Assembly (NCBI RefSeq): GCF_004791165.1
Contig: NZ_SRUZ01000006.1
Span: 372,001 to 436,000, forward strand
Source of the DNA: Mesorhizobium sp. M8A.F.Ca.ET.218.01.1.1
Lineage (GTDB): Bacteria; Pseudomonadota; Alphaproteobacteria; Rhizobiales; Rhizobiaceae
DNA: 64,000 nucleotides
Direction: 5' to 3'
The notes under the pieces were generated by a model. It ran no database searches. It saw only the letters and a program-made list of their open reading frames with translations, and was not told where the DNA came from. Every line of letters begins with the position of its first letter. The first letter of the stretch is position 1. Shown piece after piece: positions 53,096 through 60,918 of the stretch. Position numbers and translations under genes: made by a program.

Positions 53096-53644
53096 GTGGA
53101 CATATACCTCACCTATCGCGGCCAAATCCCCTCGAAAGCAAGCAGTCTTGATGCGGTCTGGAACATGCGAAAGAGCTTTCACCGGCAATTGGAGACACTA
53201 TGGGGCAAAGAGCCATTTGCGGTTCTGAAAAGATGGGAAGATTCAAATTTCGCAGCACAGGCACCAAATTTTTTACGCTCGATCGGTGACCAGGTATTCG
53301 TCCCATTTTATGGGGAGGCGGTCGGCGTAGGTGTAAGATTGGAGATCAAACTACTGACAGGCTTGCCCCAGCAGGCAGTCATAAGCAGCGGCGATTTGGA
53401 CAATCGGGTAAAGCGAATAATCGACGCATTACGCGCACCCACTCAAAAAGGTGAGATTGTAGCGAACCTGGAACCAAATTCGCGATGGTACTGCGTTATG
53501 GATGATGACAGCTCTGTAAAAGAAGTAACTGCGTCGCTGGCACCATACTTGGACTCCAACGACCCGAGCGAATCTTTCGTGTTCGTTAGAGTGAGAACCT
53601 CTCCGACTGCCGTCACATTTGCAAACGTAGCTATGCTGTTTTAG
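53096..53644 (+). CDS. RusA-like endonuclease family protein (tentative) on an AT-richer islet
   Basis: 182 residues from GTG 53096, 1 nt after the polA stop; an ATG at 53051 inside polA is the alternative. GDLDNRVKRIIDALRAP and later VMDDDSSVKEV match the spaced Asp pattern of RusA-type Holliday-junction resolvases, though the rest differs. Codon use is clearly less GC-rich than in all neighbours, pointing to transfer. It is probably translated by coupling to polA. An unknown phage-related or defence protein is possible. Confidence 0.6.
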   Translation: MDIYLTYRGQIPSKASSLDAVWNMRKSFHRQLETLWGKEPFAVLKRWEDSNFAAQAPNFLRSIGDQVFVPFYGEAVGVGVRLEIKLLTGLPQQAVISSGDLDNRVKRIIDALRAPTQKGEIVANLEPNSRWYCVMDDDSSVKEVTASLAPYLDSNDPSESFVFVRVRTSPTAVTFANVAMLF

Positions 53645-53661
53645 CAAGTATACGCGGCGCT

Positions 53662-54066
53662 CTAGGCGGCCTCAGCGCGGCATTTCGCGCACGTCCCGCG
53701 AAATTCGATCACCGCCTTCCTGGCGGCGAAGCCGGTCGAGTTGACCCATTCGTTCAGCCGGTGGTCGACGTCGTGGTCCGACATCTCCGTCACCTGCCCG
53801 CAGCTGTCGCAAATGGCGAAGGCGGTCATCGAGTGGCTGTGGTCGTGCGGCTCGGCGCAGGCGACGAAGGAGTTGATGCTCTCCAGCCGATGCACGAAGC
53901 CTGACTTCACCAGCGTGTCGAGCGCCCGATAGACCTGCAGCGGCGCCCGAAAACCGCGCTCGCGCAGCTGATCAAGCAAGGTGTAGGCGCTGAGCGGCCC
54001 GCTGGCGGTCTCGAGTTTCTCGAGCACGCACAACTGGTTTTTCGTCAGCACATCCCTTGCCGCCAT
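53662..54066 (-). CDS. zur: Fur family zinc uptake regulator
   Basis: 134 residues from ATG 54066. Winged HTH (LTKNQLCVLEKLETASGPLSAYTLLDQLRERGF, PLQVYRALDTLVKSGFV), metal-sensing HDHSHSMTAFAICDSCGQV, and the structural zinc site CDSCG / CAKCRAE. Length and motif set fit Zur rather than Fur. The zinc transport genes usually regulated by it are not in the window. It is divergent from the first caspase gene, which may share its promoter region. Confidence 0.9.
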   Translation of the reverse strand: MAARDVLTKNQLCVLEKLETASGPLSAYTLLDQLRERGFRAPLQVYRALDTLVKSGFVHRLESINSFVACAEPHDHSHSMTAFAICDSCGQVTEMSDHDVDHRLNEWVNSTGFAARKAVIEFRGTCAKCRAEAA

Positions 54067-54103
54067 GGTTCTGTTCCAGCCTGCCCTGCGCCATCCCAAG
54101 GCT

Positions 54104-54119
54104 GTTTGCTCACGCAAAC
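54104..54119. promoter_or_regulatory. Inverted repeat between zur and caspase gene
   Basis: GTTTGC-TCAC-GCAAAC, perfect 6-bp arms, 38 nt upstream of the zur start in the 244-nt divergent gap. Shape fits an operator or a small leader hairpin. It does not match the Zur consensus I know. Confidence 0.3.
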
Positions 54120-54310
54120 GGCCTGATCCCATTCAGATAGCGACGAACCGCCTTCTTTGCTACTCTTCTGTTGCTGTCCCGAGCCGATCGATGACATGCC
54201 GACACATTGGTGATGGCAGGCTTGATGACGGAGCGACATTCAAAATACTGCCAAAATCCTCGACGAGGATGGTCTCGCTTGGGAAATTCGATCGGGCTTG
54301 GGGAAGCGAC

Positions 54311-56512
54311 ATGATCAAATTGACACGCCGGAGGCTGCTTGTCGGCACGTCCGCGCTGGTGGCTGCCGGCACGGTTTCGTTCCGGGCTTTGGCCGCGTCG
54401 CGCACCTACCATGCGCTGCTCGTCGCCTGCACCGAATATCCGGCCTTGCCGCAGAGAAACTGGCTGATCGGGCCGAAGAACGATGCCGGCCTGGTGCACG
54501 AATACCTTCTGAAGAACGTCCCCGATCCGGTGCGCTTCGCGCCGGAAAACGTCACGCTGTTGGCCAAGGACGTGCCCGGCGCCAAGGGTTTGCCGACCCA
54601 TGCCGCGATCAAGACGGCACTGGCCGATCTCGCCGCCAAGGTTCGGCGCGACGACTTCGTCTACCTGCATCTGTCCGGCCACGGCGCCCAGCAGCCCGAG
54701 AGGGTCAAGGGCGACGAGACCGACGGACTCGACGAAATTTTCCTGCCCGTCGACATCGAGAAGTGGATCAACAGGGATGCCGGCGTTCCGAACGCGCTGG
54801 TCGACAACGAGATCGGCGATGCGCTCGATGCCATCCGCGACAAGGGCGCCTTCGTCTGGGCGGTGTTCGACTGCTGCCATTCCGGCACCGCCACCCGCGC
54901 CGTCGATGTCGATGACGAGCTGGAACGCAAGGTCGAGTTCGCCGACCTGGTCGGTGGCGACGAGGCGGCCAGGGCGGCAGCCGTCAAGGCGTATGACAAC
55001 ACCGTTGCAAGCGCATCGCGCGGCCTCGACGAGAATGGCCAGCGCAAACCGGCCTTCAACCTGACGCCGACTGGCGGCGAGCCAATCACCAAGGGCAAAC
55101 TGGTCGCCTTCTATGCCGCGCAGACAGTCGAGACGACACCGGAGATGCCGCTGCCCAAGGGCACGGCCGACGCGCCACGCTTCGGCCTCTTCACGTTCAC
55201 CATCCTGTCGAAGCTCGCCGAAAATCCCAATGTCACCTATCGCCAGCTTGGCCAGGCCGTGCTGCAGCAATATTCGGCCGACAGCCGTACCCGGCCGACG
55301 CCGCTGTTCGAAGGCGAACTCGACGCGCGCGTCTTCGGCACCGACAAGACGGATGCGGTCATGCAATGGCCCATTATCGTCAAGGACGGCGAGGCGACGA
55401 TCGGCGCCGGCCTGCTGCATCGCCTCACGCCGGGCAGCAAGCTCGCCATCCTGCCGTCGGCGCTGTCGTCGCTATCCGACGCCGTCGGCTATCTCGAAGT
55501 GGAATCGGCCAAGAACCTGGAGAGCCGGGTCAAGCCGGTCGATTTCGACAAGAAGCCCGCACTCAAGGTTGCCGATATCCCCGCCAATGCGTATGCCCGG
55601 GTGGCGGAGATCGCCGTCGACTACATGCTCGCCGTTGCACGGCCGGCCGCGACCAAGGGATTGGAGACGGAAACGGCACTCGTCAATTCGGTTCTCGACG
55701 AACTTGCAGCGGCCAAGGAGACCGGCTTCAACATCGAACTGGTCGATCCGGGCAAGAGCGCCGAACTTCGCTTCGCGGTGATGCGCGAGAATGCCATTGC
55801 CGGCGCCGACGGGAACGCGACCGACAAGCCGGCCCTGTGGTTCCTGCCGGCTTCGGGCGACGTGACCTTGAAGGATGGCGGTAGGCCGCCGCTGATCATC
55901 ATCCACCCCGACGACCGCCAGAAGCTTGTCGATGCGACGGTAAGGAATTTGCGCACCATCTTCCGGGCCACCGGTCTTTCCAGGCTGGCGGCCGCCTCCG
56001 ACTACAAGCCAGAGGACGTCGACGTGCAATTCCAGGTCAAGCGTCGTGACAAGGACGGGCTGGAGCCGTTGCAGGCCTCGGTGGTGCCACGCGTCTCGCC
56101 CGGCGACGAGGTGCATGTGCTGGCGAAGAACAGGTCGGACCAGCTGGTCGACATCAATGTGCTCTATGTCGGCAGCGATTATTCGATCACTCACATCGTT
56201 GCCGAGCGCCTCGCCCCGCAGGCTACCGTCGAGGAAGGGTTGCTCGCCTTCACCGACACCAGCTTCGGCATGGAGCGGATGATCGCGGTGCTGACCGAGG
56301 CGCCGCCGGAAAGCGAAAAGGAGGATCTGAGCTTTCTGGCGCAGGACGGTGTCGCGTCGATGACGCGCGGGATAGGCTCCGCCAGCTTCTCCGACATGCT
56401 TGCCGATATCGGCGTGGCGCCGTCGACCCGATCGGTGATGCGGCTTGCCGACAAGAGCGGCCCGAGGGGAGCGGTGATGATCTTCCCGATGGAGACGGTG
56501 CCGCGCGCCTGA
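54311..56512 (+). CDS. Caspase-like peptidase (C14) with Tat-type signal
   Basis: 733 residues from ATG 54311. N-terminus carries TRRRLLVGTSALVAAGTVS, a twin-arginine pattern, so the folded protease may be exported. Catalytic dyad: H124 in YLHLSGHGAQ and C189 in VFDCCHSGT, normal for metacaspases. After the peptidase (~30-340) a long C-terminal part has beta-rich segments, one (VSPGDEVHVLAKNRSDQLVDINVLYVG) resembling DUF4384-like domains. First gene of the caspase unit; the next gene starts 81 nt later. Confidence 0.88.
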   Translation: MIKLTRRRLLVGTSALVAAGTVSFRALAASRTYHALLVACTEYPALPQRNWLIGPKNDAGLVHEYLLKNVPDPVRFAPENVTLLAKDVPGAKGLPTHAAIKTALADLAAKVRRDDFVYLHLSGHGAQQPERVKGDETDGLDEIFLPVDIEKWINRDAGVPNALVDNEIGDALDAIRDKGAFVWAVFDCCHSGTATRAVDVDDELERKVEFADLVGGDEAARAAAVKAYDNTVASASRGLDENGQRKPAFNLTPTGGEPITKGKLVAFYAAQTVETTPEMPLPKGTADAPRFGLFTFTILSKLAENPNVTYRQLGQAVLQQYSADSRTRPTPLFEGELDARVFGTDKTDAVMQWPIIVKDGEATIGAGLLHRLTPGSKLAILPSALSSLSDAVGYLEVESAKNLESRVKPVDFDKKPALKVADIPANAYARVAEIAVDYMLAVARPAATKGLETETALVNSVLDELAAAKETGFNIELVDPGKSAELRFAVMRENAIAGADGNATDKPALWFLPASGDVTLKDGGRPPLIIIHPDDRQKLVDATVRNLRTIFRATGLSRLAAASDYKPEDVDVQFQVKRRDKDGLEPLQASVVPRVSPGDEVHVLAKNRSDQLVDINVLYVGSDYSITHIVAERLAPQATVEEGLLAFTDTSFGMERMIAVLTEAPPESEKEDLSFLAQDGVASMTRGIGSASFSDMLADIGVAPSTRSVMRLADKSGPRGAVMIFPMETVPRA

Positions 56513-56593
56513 GAATCCAGGCGGGGGTGTTCATGGCCAGGCCTTGCACTGCCGGCACGATGGGGTGAAAACTTTTAGCCGCAGCGTCGGGAG

Positions 56594-57007
56594 ATGACAC
56601 GGCCGGCGCAATGGATGGGGTGGTTCGTGAGCTATAGCCTATTTTCCTGGAGTGCCACGGTTGGCGGCATCGCCGCCGGCCTGCTGCTGGTTGCCGACGC
56701 GTCGGCACAGGACGCCTGCGGCCTCTGCGCCAAGCAGGTGGTCATCAATTCGGAACTGGCGACCTGCTTTCTCGACCAGTACGACCAGATCGCCAAGGCC
56801 AGCAGCGACGCGATCGTCGTCGATCTCTCGGGCTGCGCCTCGCGCGGCATCGTCGAGGCCTTGCCGTCGCCGAACAAGGCCCCGGCGGAACCGGACGTGC
56901 AGTTCATTGTCTCGCGCCCGCAACTGGCGTGCCTGAAGAAGCAGCTCGAAGCGCCGGGCGTCGTGCTCGATCCCTCCGCCACCATCGAACTGGATAGCTG
57001 CAAATGA
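56594..57007 (+). CDS. Secreted six-cysteine protein of the caspase unit
   Basis: 137 residues. A hydrophobic signal (SATVGGIAAGLLLVADASAQ) precedes a mature chain of ~100 residues with six Cys (DACGLC, ATCF, SGCAS, LACL, DSCK), suitable for three disulfides in the periplasm. Alternative starts at 56615 or 56627 give a more typical signal peptide. I do not recognise the family. Its stop overlaps the next start (ATGA), linking it to the caspase operon; a substrate, inhibitor or activator role is conceivable. Confidence 0.65.
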   Translation: MTRPAQWMGWFVSYSLFSWSATVGGIAAGLLLVADASAQDACGLCAKQVVINSELATCFLDQYDQIAKASSDAIVVDLSGCASRGIVEALPSPNKAPAEPDVQFIVSRPQLACLKKQLEAPGVVLDPSATIELDSCK

Positions 57008-57711
57008 AGAAGCCGGGGGGCACGACGAAGCAGGCAGCAGCAGTGACACCGGCAAAGGACGCGGCTGCGAAGCAGGCGCTGCCGGAAACCACCGAAGGCT
57101 TCCCGTGGCCGAGCAGCCATGAGATCAAGAAGGAAAGCAACCCCTTCACCGACCGCGACTGGCGCATGCTGGTCTATGCCTGGTCGGGCATGCTGGTGCG
57201 CTTCGCCATCATCTTCACCTTGGCATTCTCGGTCTATCAGTTCCTGGCCAATCAGGAGCAGAAGCGCGTGGAGCAGACCATGTCCCTGGTCGAGCTTTGG
57301 GAGACAAAGGATTATCAGCAGGCGCAACGAGCGCTCAAGGATCGCCTCGCGGCCCTCAATTCCAAATACGACAATCTGCTCAGCGCCAACCCTTCGCCGA
57401 CCGAGGAGCAGGTATTCCGGCAACGTATCGGCATCGAGGCGATGAGCGCTTCCGGTGGCGACATGCCGCTCGCCGACTTCGGCGAGAATTTCGACCGCAT
57501 CGTCTATTTCCTCAACCGGCTGTCCTTCTGCGTCGATGGCGACCTGTGTTCGCGCAAGGTGACCGACGCCTATTTCCGCGACTATGCCGTCTCCTTCTGG
57601 AGTTACTTTGCCGGCTATGTCGACAAACAGCGCAAGGCCGGCTCCCCCACTTTCGCCACGGCGATCGAAGCCTATGTGCGCAGCGGGCGACCGTCGGCTG
57701 AAGCCAAATAA
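57004..57711 (+). CDS. Single-pass membrane protein of the caspase unit
   Basis: 235 residues. Cytosolic N-terminus rich in Ala/Lys/Pro (~1-55), one membrane helix (AWSGMLVRFAIIFTLAFSVYQFLA, ~60-83), then a helical extracytoplasmic domain with a Cys pair in LSFCVDGDLCSRKV. Looks like an anchor or coiled-coil partner. Overlaps the previous gene by 4 nt and lies 2 nt before the WD40-caspase gene. Family unknown to me; DUF4760-like proteins have a comparable layout. Confidence 0.7.
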   Translation: MKKPGGTTKQAAAVTPAKDAAAKQALPETTEGFPWPSSHEIKKESNPFTDRDWRMLVYAWSGMLVRFAIIFTLAFSVYQFLANQEQKRVEQTMSLVELWETKDYQQAQRALKDRLAALNSKYDNLLSANPSPTEEQVFRQRIGIEAMSASGGDMPLADFGENFDRIVYFLNRLSFCVDGDLCSRKVTDAYFRDYAVSFWSYFAGYVDKQRKAGSPTFATAIEAYVRSGRPSAEAK

Positions 57712-57713
57712 CG

Positions 57714-60700
57714 ATGACAAGGATGAGCCTCCGCCTCATGCGTGCCTTCCGCTGGCTCGCCATGGCTGGAGCCTTGGTCGCCGCGTCGGTCGCCCGTGCC
57801 GAGGACGCCCCGGATTTCCACCTCGATCTCGACACTGGCGGCCACAGCGCGCGGGTCACCGATCTCGCCTTCACGCCCGATGGCGAGAATCTCGTCTCGG
57901 CCTCCGACGACAAGACCATCCGTATCTGGGACTGGCAAAACGGCGTCAGCCTGCGCACCATCCGTGGCTATCTCGGCAACGGCAACGACGGCAAGATCTT
58001 CGCGGTCGCGGTCTCGCCGGACGGCAAGACGATCGCCGCCGGCGGCTATTTCGGCGCTGGTCTCGGCGACAGGCCGCCCTATGGCGACATCAGGCTGTTC
58101 GACTTCGCCACCGGCAAGATGAAGGCCGTACTCAAGGCAGCCGACTACGCGACCTATGACCTTGCCTTCTCTCCCGATGGAAAGATGCTGGCCGGCGGTG
58201 GCGCCGATGGCGTCGTCTATCTCTGGAGGCTGGACGACAAATCCACGGCCGGATGGACGCTGGACAAAAAGCTCGACGCCGATTCCTGGCATATCGACAA
58301 ACTGGCTTTCGCCGCGGTGGGAACCCGACTGGCGGCGACAACGACGGACAATGGCATCCGGCTCTGGGACATCACGAAGGGCGAGCAGATCGCCTTACCG
58401 GCCGAAGCGGAGCAGCTGCGGGACGTCAGCGTCATGGCGCTGGCCGTTTCGCAGGACGGCAGCCAGTTTGGCACCGGCAGCAAGGACGGGCAGGTCCAAA
58501 TCTGGCGTGCGGCTGACGGCACTCTGGTGCGCGCCATGCCGAAGCAGGATTTCCTCATCGGTTCGCTGACCTTCGCCAAGGGGTCACGTCTGATCGCTTC
58601 CTGCGGCTACCGCTGCGCCAACAAGCACCGCTCCATCGTCTGGAACACCGACACTGGAGACAAGCTGCTCGACTATGCCGGCCATGACGGCACAGTCTAC
58701 GCCAGCGCCGCCAATGCCGACGGGTCGCTGGTGGCGACGGCCGGCGGTACCCGCAACGCCATCCAGGTCTGGGACCCGGCGACGGGTGAACGCAAGGCCC
58801 TGCTGCAAGGATCGGGGGAGCCGGTGACCGCGGTCGGCATCGACGCGGCGAACGGCATCATCGGCTGGGGCGATGCCAACCCCTGCCCCGAGCGCGTCGC
58901 CTGCCCGGAACAAATGGGCGCGCTGGAAAAGAAGCTGGAACTGCCGACCGCCGAGCGGTTCTTCGACGACCCCCAGCTGCTGACGGAGCAAAACTCGTTT
59001 GCCCGCGCCACACTGACCAGCGGCCAGTGGTCGCTGCACGCCACGGTCGGCGGCAAGGACGCGCTGGAAAACGCAGTGCTGGAAATCGCCAATGGCGGTA
59101 AGGTCGTGCGCACGATCGAGAACGACGCCACCAACGGCTTTGCCCATTCCGCCTTCACGCTGATCGACAACGGGCTTGGCCTGATCACCGGCGGCAATGA
59201 CGGCACGCTGCTGGAGTACAAATCCGCGACCGCCAGGGTATCAGGTGAATTCACCGGCCACACCGGCGAGGTCAACGCTATGGTCGCCTCCGAAAAGGCC
59301 AGCCTGCTGGTCACCGGCAGTGCCGACCAGACGCTCCGGCTCTGGAACCTGAAGACGCACGAACTGATCGTGTCGATGTTTTTTGCCGGGTCGCAATGGA
59401 TCGCCTGGATGCCGCAGGGCTATTACTATTCCTCCGACGAGGGCGACAAGCTGATCGGCTGGCACGTCAACCAGGGTCGCGACCATGAAGGCCGCTTCAT
59501 CCGCGCCGGCCAGCTGAAGAAATACCTCTGGAGCCCGGAAATGGTGCGCCGCGCCATCATCCTGCGCAGCGCCAGGCAGGCGGTCAAGGAGATGCGGCCC
59601 GGCGTCGACGACGAGTTGCAGAAGCTTCTCCAGCGCAAGCCGCCGGAGTTCGGCATCCGCCTCGCCGGCGATCAGAGCAAGGTGCGAGACGGCTACGTCG
59701 CGGTCGAAATCACGGGCGCCAGGGAGGCTGGCGCTGATGCCGCCGGCTTCTCGATCCTTTCGAACAGCCGCAATGTCGGCGACGTCACCGCCCGCTCGGT
59801 GGACGGCAACAACACCATCGTCGAGGTTCCGGTCGAGGATGGCCAAAACACCATTCGCATCACCGGCACCAATGAATACGGCTATCTGACCGAGCGCAGC
59901 GTGACGACGCTGGCAAGGAAGGCCGAGAAGGCCCAAGCCAAGGGCAAGCTCTATGTCGCGGTCATCGGTGTCGACAAATACCCGTTCCTGACCGATGCCT
60001 GTTCCGGCCACGCCTGCGACCTGCGCTACCCCGTCGACGATGCCACCGAGTTTCTCAAGGTGGTTGCGCAGAAGTCGGCGCCGCTGTTCTCGTCGATGGA
60101 ATCGCTGGTGCTGGTCAACCGCCAAGCGCTCGACGAGAGCCCCGACAAGGCGCAGCAGACCTACACCGTCGCCAGTGCCGGCAGCATCATGGAACCGGAC
60201 TCGCACACGATCGATGACCAGCTCGCCGATTTCCTCGACCGGCCTGGCGAGCACGACACCACCATCATCTTCGTAGCCGGCCACGGCATCAACATCGACG
60301 AGGATTACTATTTCATCCCGACCGATGGCCGCAAACAGGACGCCGAGCGCTGGAAGCGCTCTTCGCTGGTGGATTGGTCCGACATCCAGAAATCGGTCGA
60401 GCGGGCCAAAGGCATGCGCTTCATGCTGCTCGACACCTGCCACGCCGCCAACGCCTTCAATCCGCGGCTGGAAAAGGATGCGCAGGACGCGCGCATCGTC
60501 GTCTTCTCGGCCACCGCCGCCAACAACACCGCCGCCGAATTGCCCGAACTCGGCCACGGCGTCTTCACCTATTCGATCCTCGAGGGCCTGCGCGGCAAGG
60601 CGAGAACCCCGGATGGCGGCGTCACGCTGTTCGGGCTGGCCGATTTCATTTCGCACGAGGTGGTGCGGCTGACCGCTTCGAAGCAGAAGCCGTTCTATTA

Positions 60701-60740
60701 TGTCGGCGGCGTGGAAAACATCGTGCTGGCCGAGCCGTGA
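57714..60740 (+). CDS. WD40-repeat caspase-like peptidase
   Basis: 1008 residues. Signal peptide (RWLAMAGALVAASVARA), then WD40 blades (~35-590: ARVTDLAFTPDGENLVSASDDKTIRIWDW, ...EVNAMVASEKASLLVTGSADQTLRLWNL), a bridging beta-domain (~640-745), and a C-terminal caspase domain with H857 in IIFVAGHGIN and C909 in MLLDTCHAAN. Both dyad residues are kept. WD40-caspase fusions are known in bacteria, but export and pairing with a second caspase are unusual. Last gene of the coupled unit. Confidence 0.9.
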   Translation: MTRMSLRLMRAFRWLAMAGALVAASVARAEDAPDFHLDLDTGGHSARVTDLAFTPDGENLVSASDDKTIRIWDWQNGVSLRTIRGYLGNGNDGKIFAVAVSPDGKTIAAGGYFGAGLGDRPPYGDIRLFDFATGKMKAVLKAADYATYDLAFSPDGKMLAGGGADGVVYLWRLDDKSTAGWTLDKKLDADSWHIDKLAFAAVGTRLAATTTDNGIRLWDITKGEQIALPAEAEQLRDVSVMALAVSQDGSQFGTGSKDGQVQIWRAADGTLVRAMPKQDFLIGSLTFAKGSRLIASCGYRCANKHRSIVWNTDTGDKLLDYAGHDGTVYASAANADGSLVATAGGTRNAIQVWDPATGERKALLQGSGEPVTAVGIDAANGIIGWGDANPCPERVACPEQMGALEKKLELPTAERFFDDPQLLTEQNSFARATLTSGQWSLHATVGGKDALENAVLEIANGGKVVRTIENDATNGFAHSAFTLIDNGLGLITGGNDGTLLEYKSATARVSGEFTGHTGEVNAMVASEKASLLVTGSADQTLRLWNLKTHELIVSMFFAGSQWIAWMPQGYYYSSDEGDKLIGWHVNQGRDHEGRFIRAGQLKKYLWSPEMVRRAIILRSARQAVKEMRPGVDDELQKLLQRKPPEFGIRLAGDQSKVRDGYVAVEITGAREAGADAAGFSILSNSRNVGDVTARSVDGNNTIVEVPVEDGQNTIRITGTNEYGYLTERSVTTLARKAEKAQAKGKLYVAVIGVDKYPFLTDACSGHACDLRYPVDDATEFLKVVAQKSAPLFSSMESLVLVNRQALDESPDKAQQTYTVASAGSIMEPDSHTIDDQLADFLDRPGEHDTTIIFVAGHGINIDEDYYFIPTDGRKQDAERWKRSSLVDWSDIQKSVERAKGMRFMLLDTCHAANAFNPRLEKDAQDARIVVFSATAANNTAAELPELGHGVFTYSILEGLRGKARTPDGGVTLFGLADFISHEVVRLTASKQKPFYYVGGVENIVLAEP

Positions 60741-60764
60741 CCATCAAACGTCGGCGCCAAGGGA

Positions 60765-60918
60765 CCCCCCTCTGTCCTGCCGGACACCTCCCCCTCAAGG
60801 GTGGAGATCAGCTGTTTCCTGGCTTTCGCCAAACCCTGGCGTTGAGAAAGAGAGCGCCGCCAATGAAGCTGCCAATCTCCCCCCTTGAGGGGGAGATGTC
60901 CGGCAGGACAGAGGGGGG
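60765..60918. repeat. Rhizobial inverted repeat whose right arm is coding
   Basis: Left arm 60765-60808 and right arm 60875-60918 are 44 nt each and reverse-complementary at 42 of 44 positions (CCCCCCTCTGTCCTGCCGG ... pattern). I know this element from many Mesorhizobium intergenic regions. Here the ATG of the following gene lies in the loop and the right arm is translated. Confidence 0.8.

Noticed and set aside
59241..60656. 471-codon minus-strand frame over the WD40-caspase
   Set aside because: Shadow; the plus strand carries the caspase dyad and WD40 blades.
60374..60862. N-terminal extension of the MEMO-CapA protein into the WD40-caspase gene
   Set aside because: The extension is an out-of-frame shadow of the caspase gene and would bury the signal sequence.
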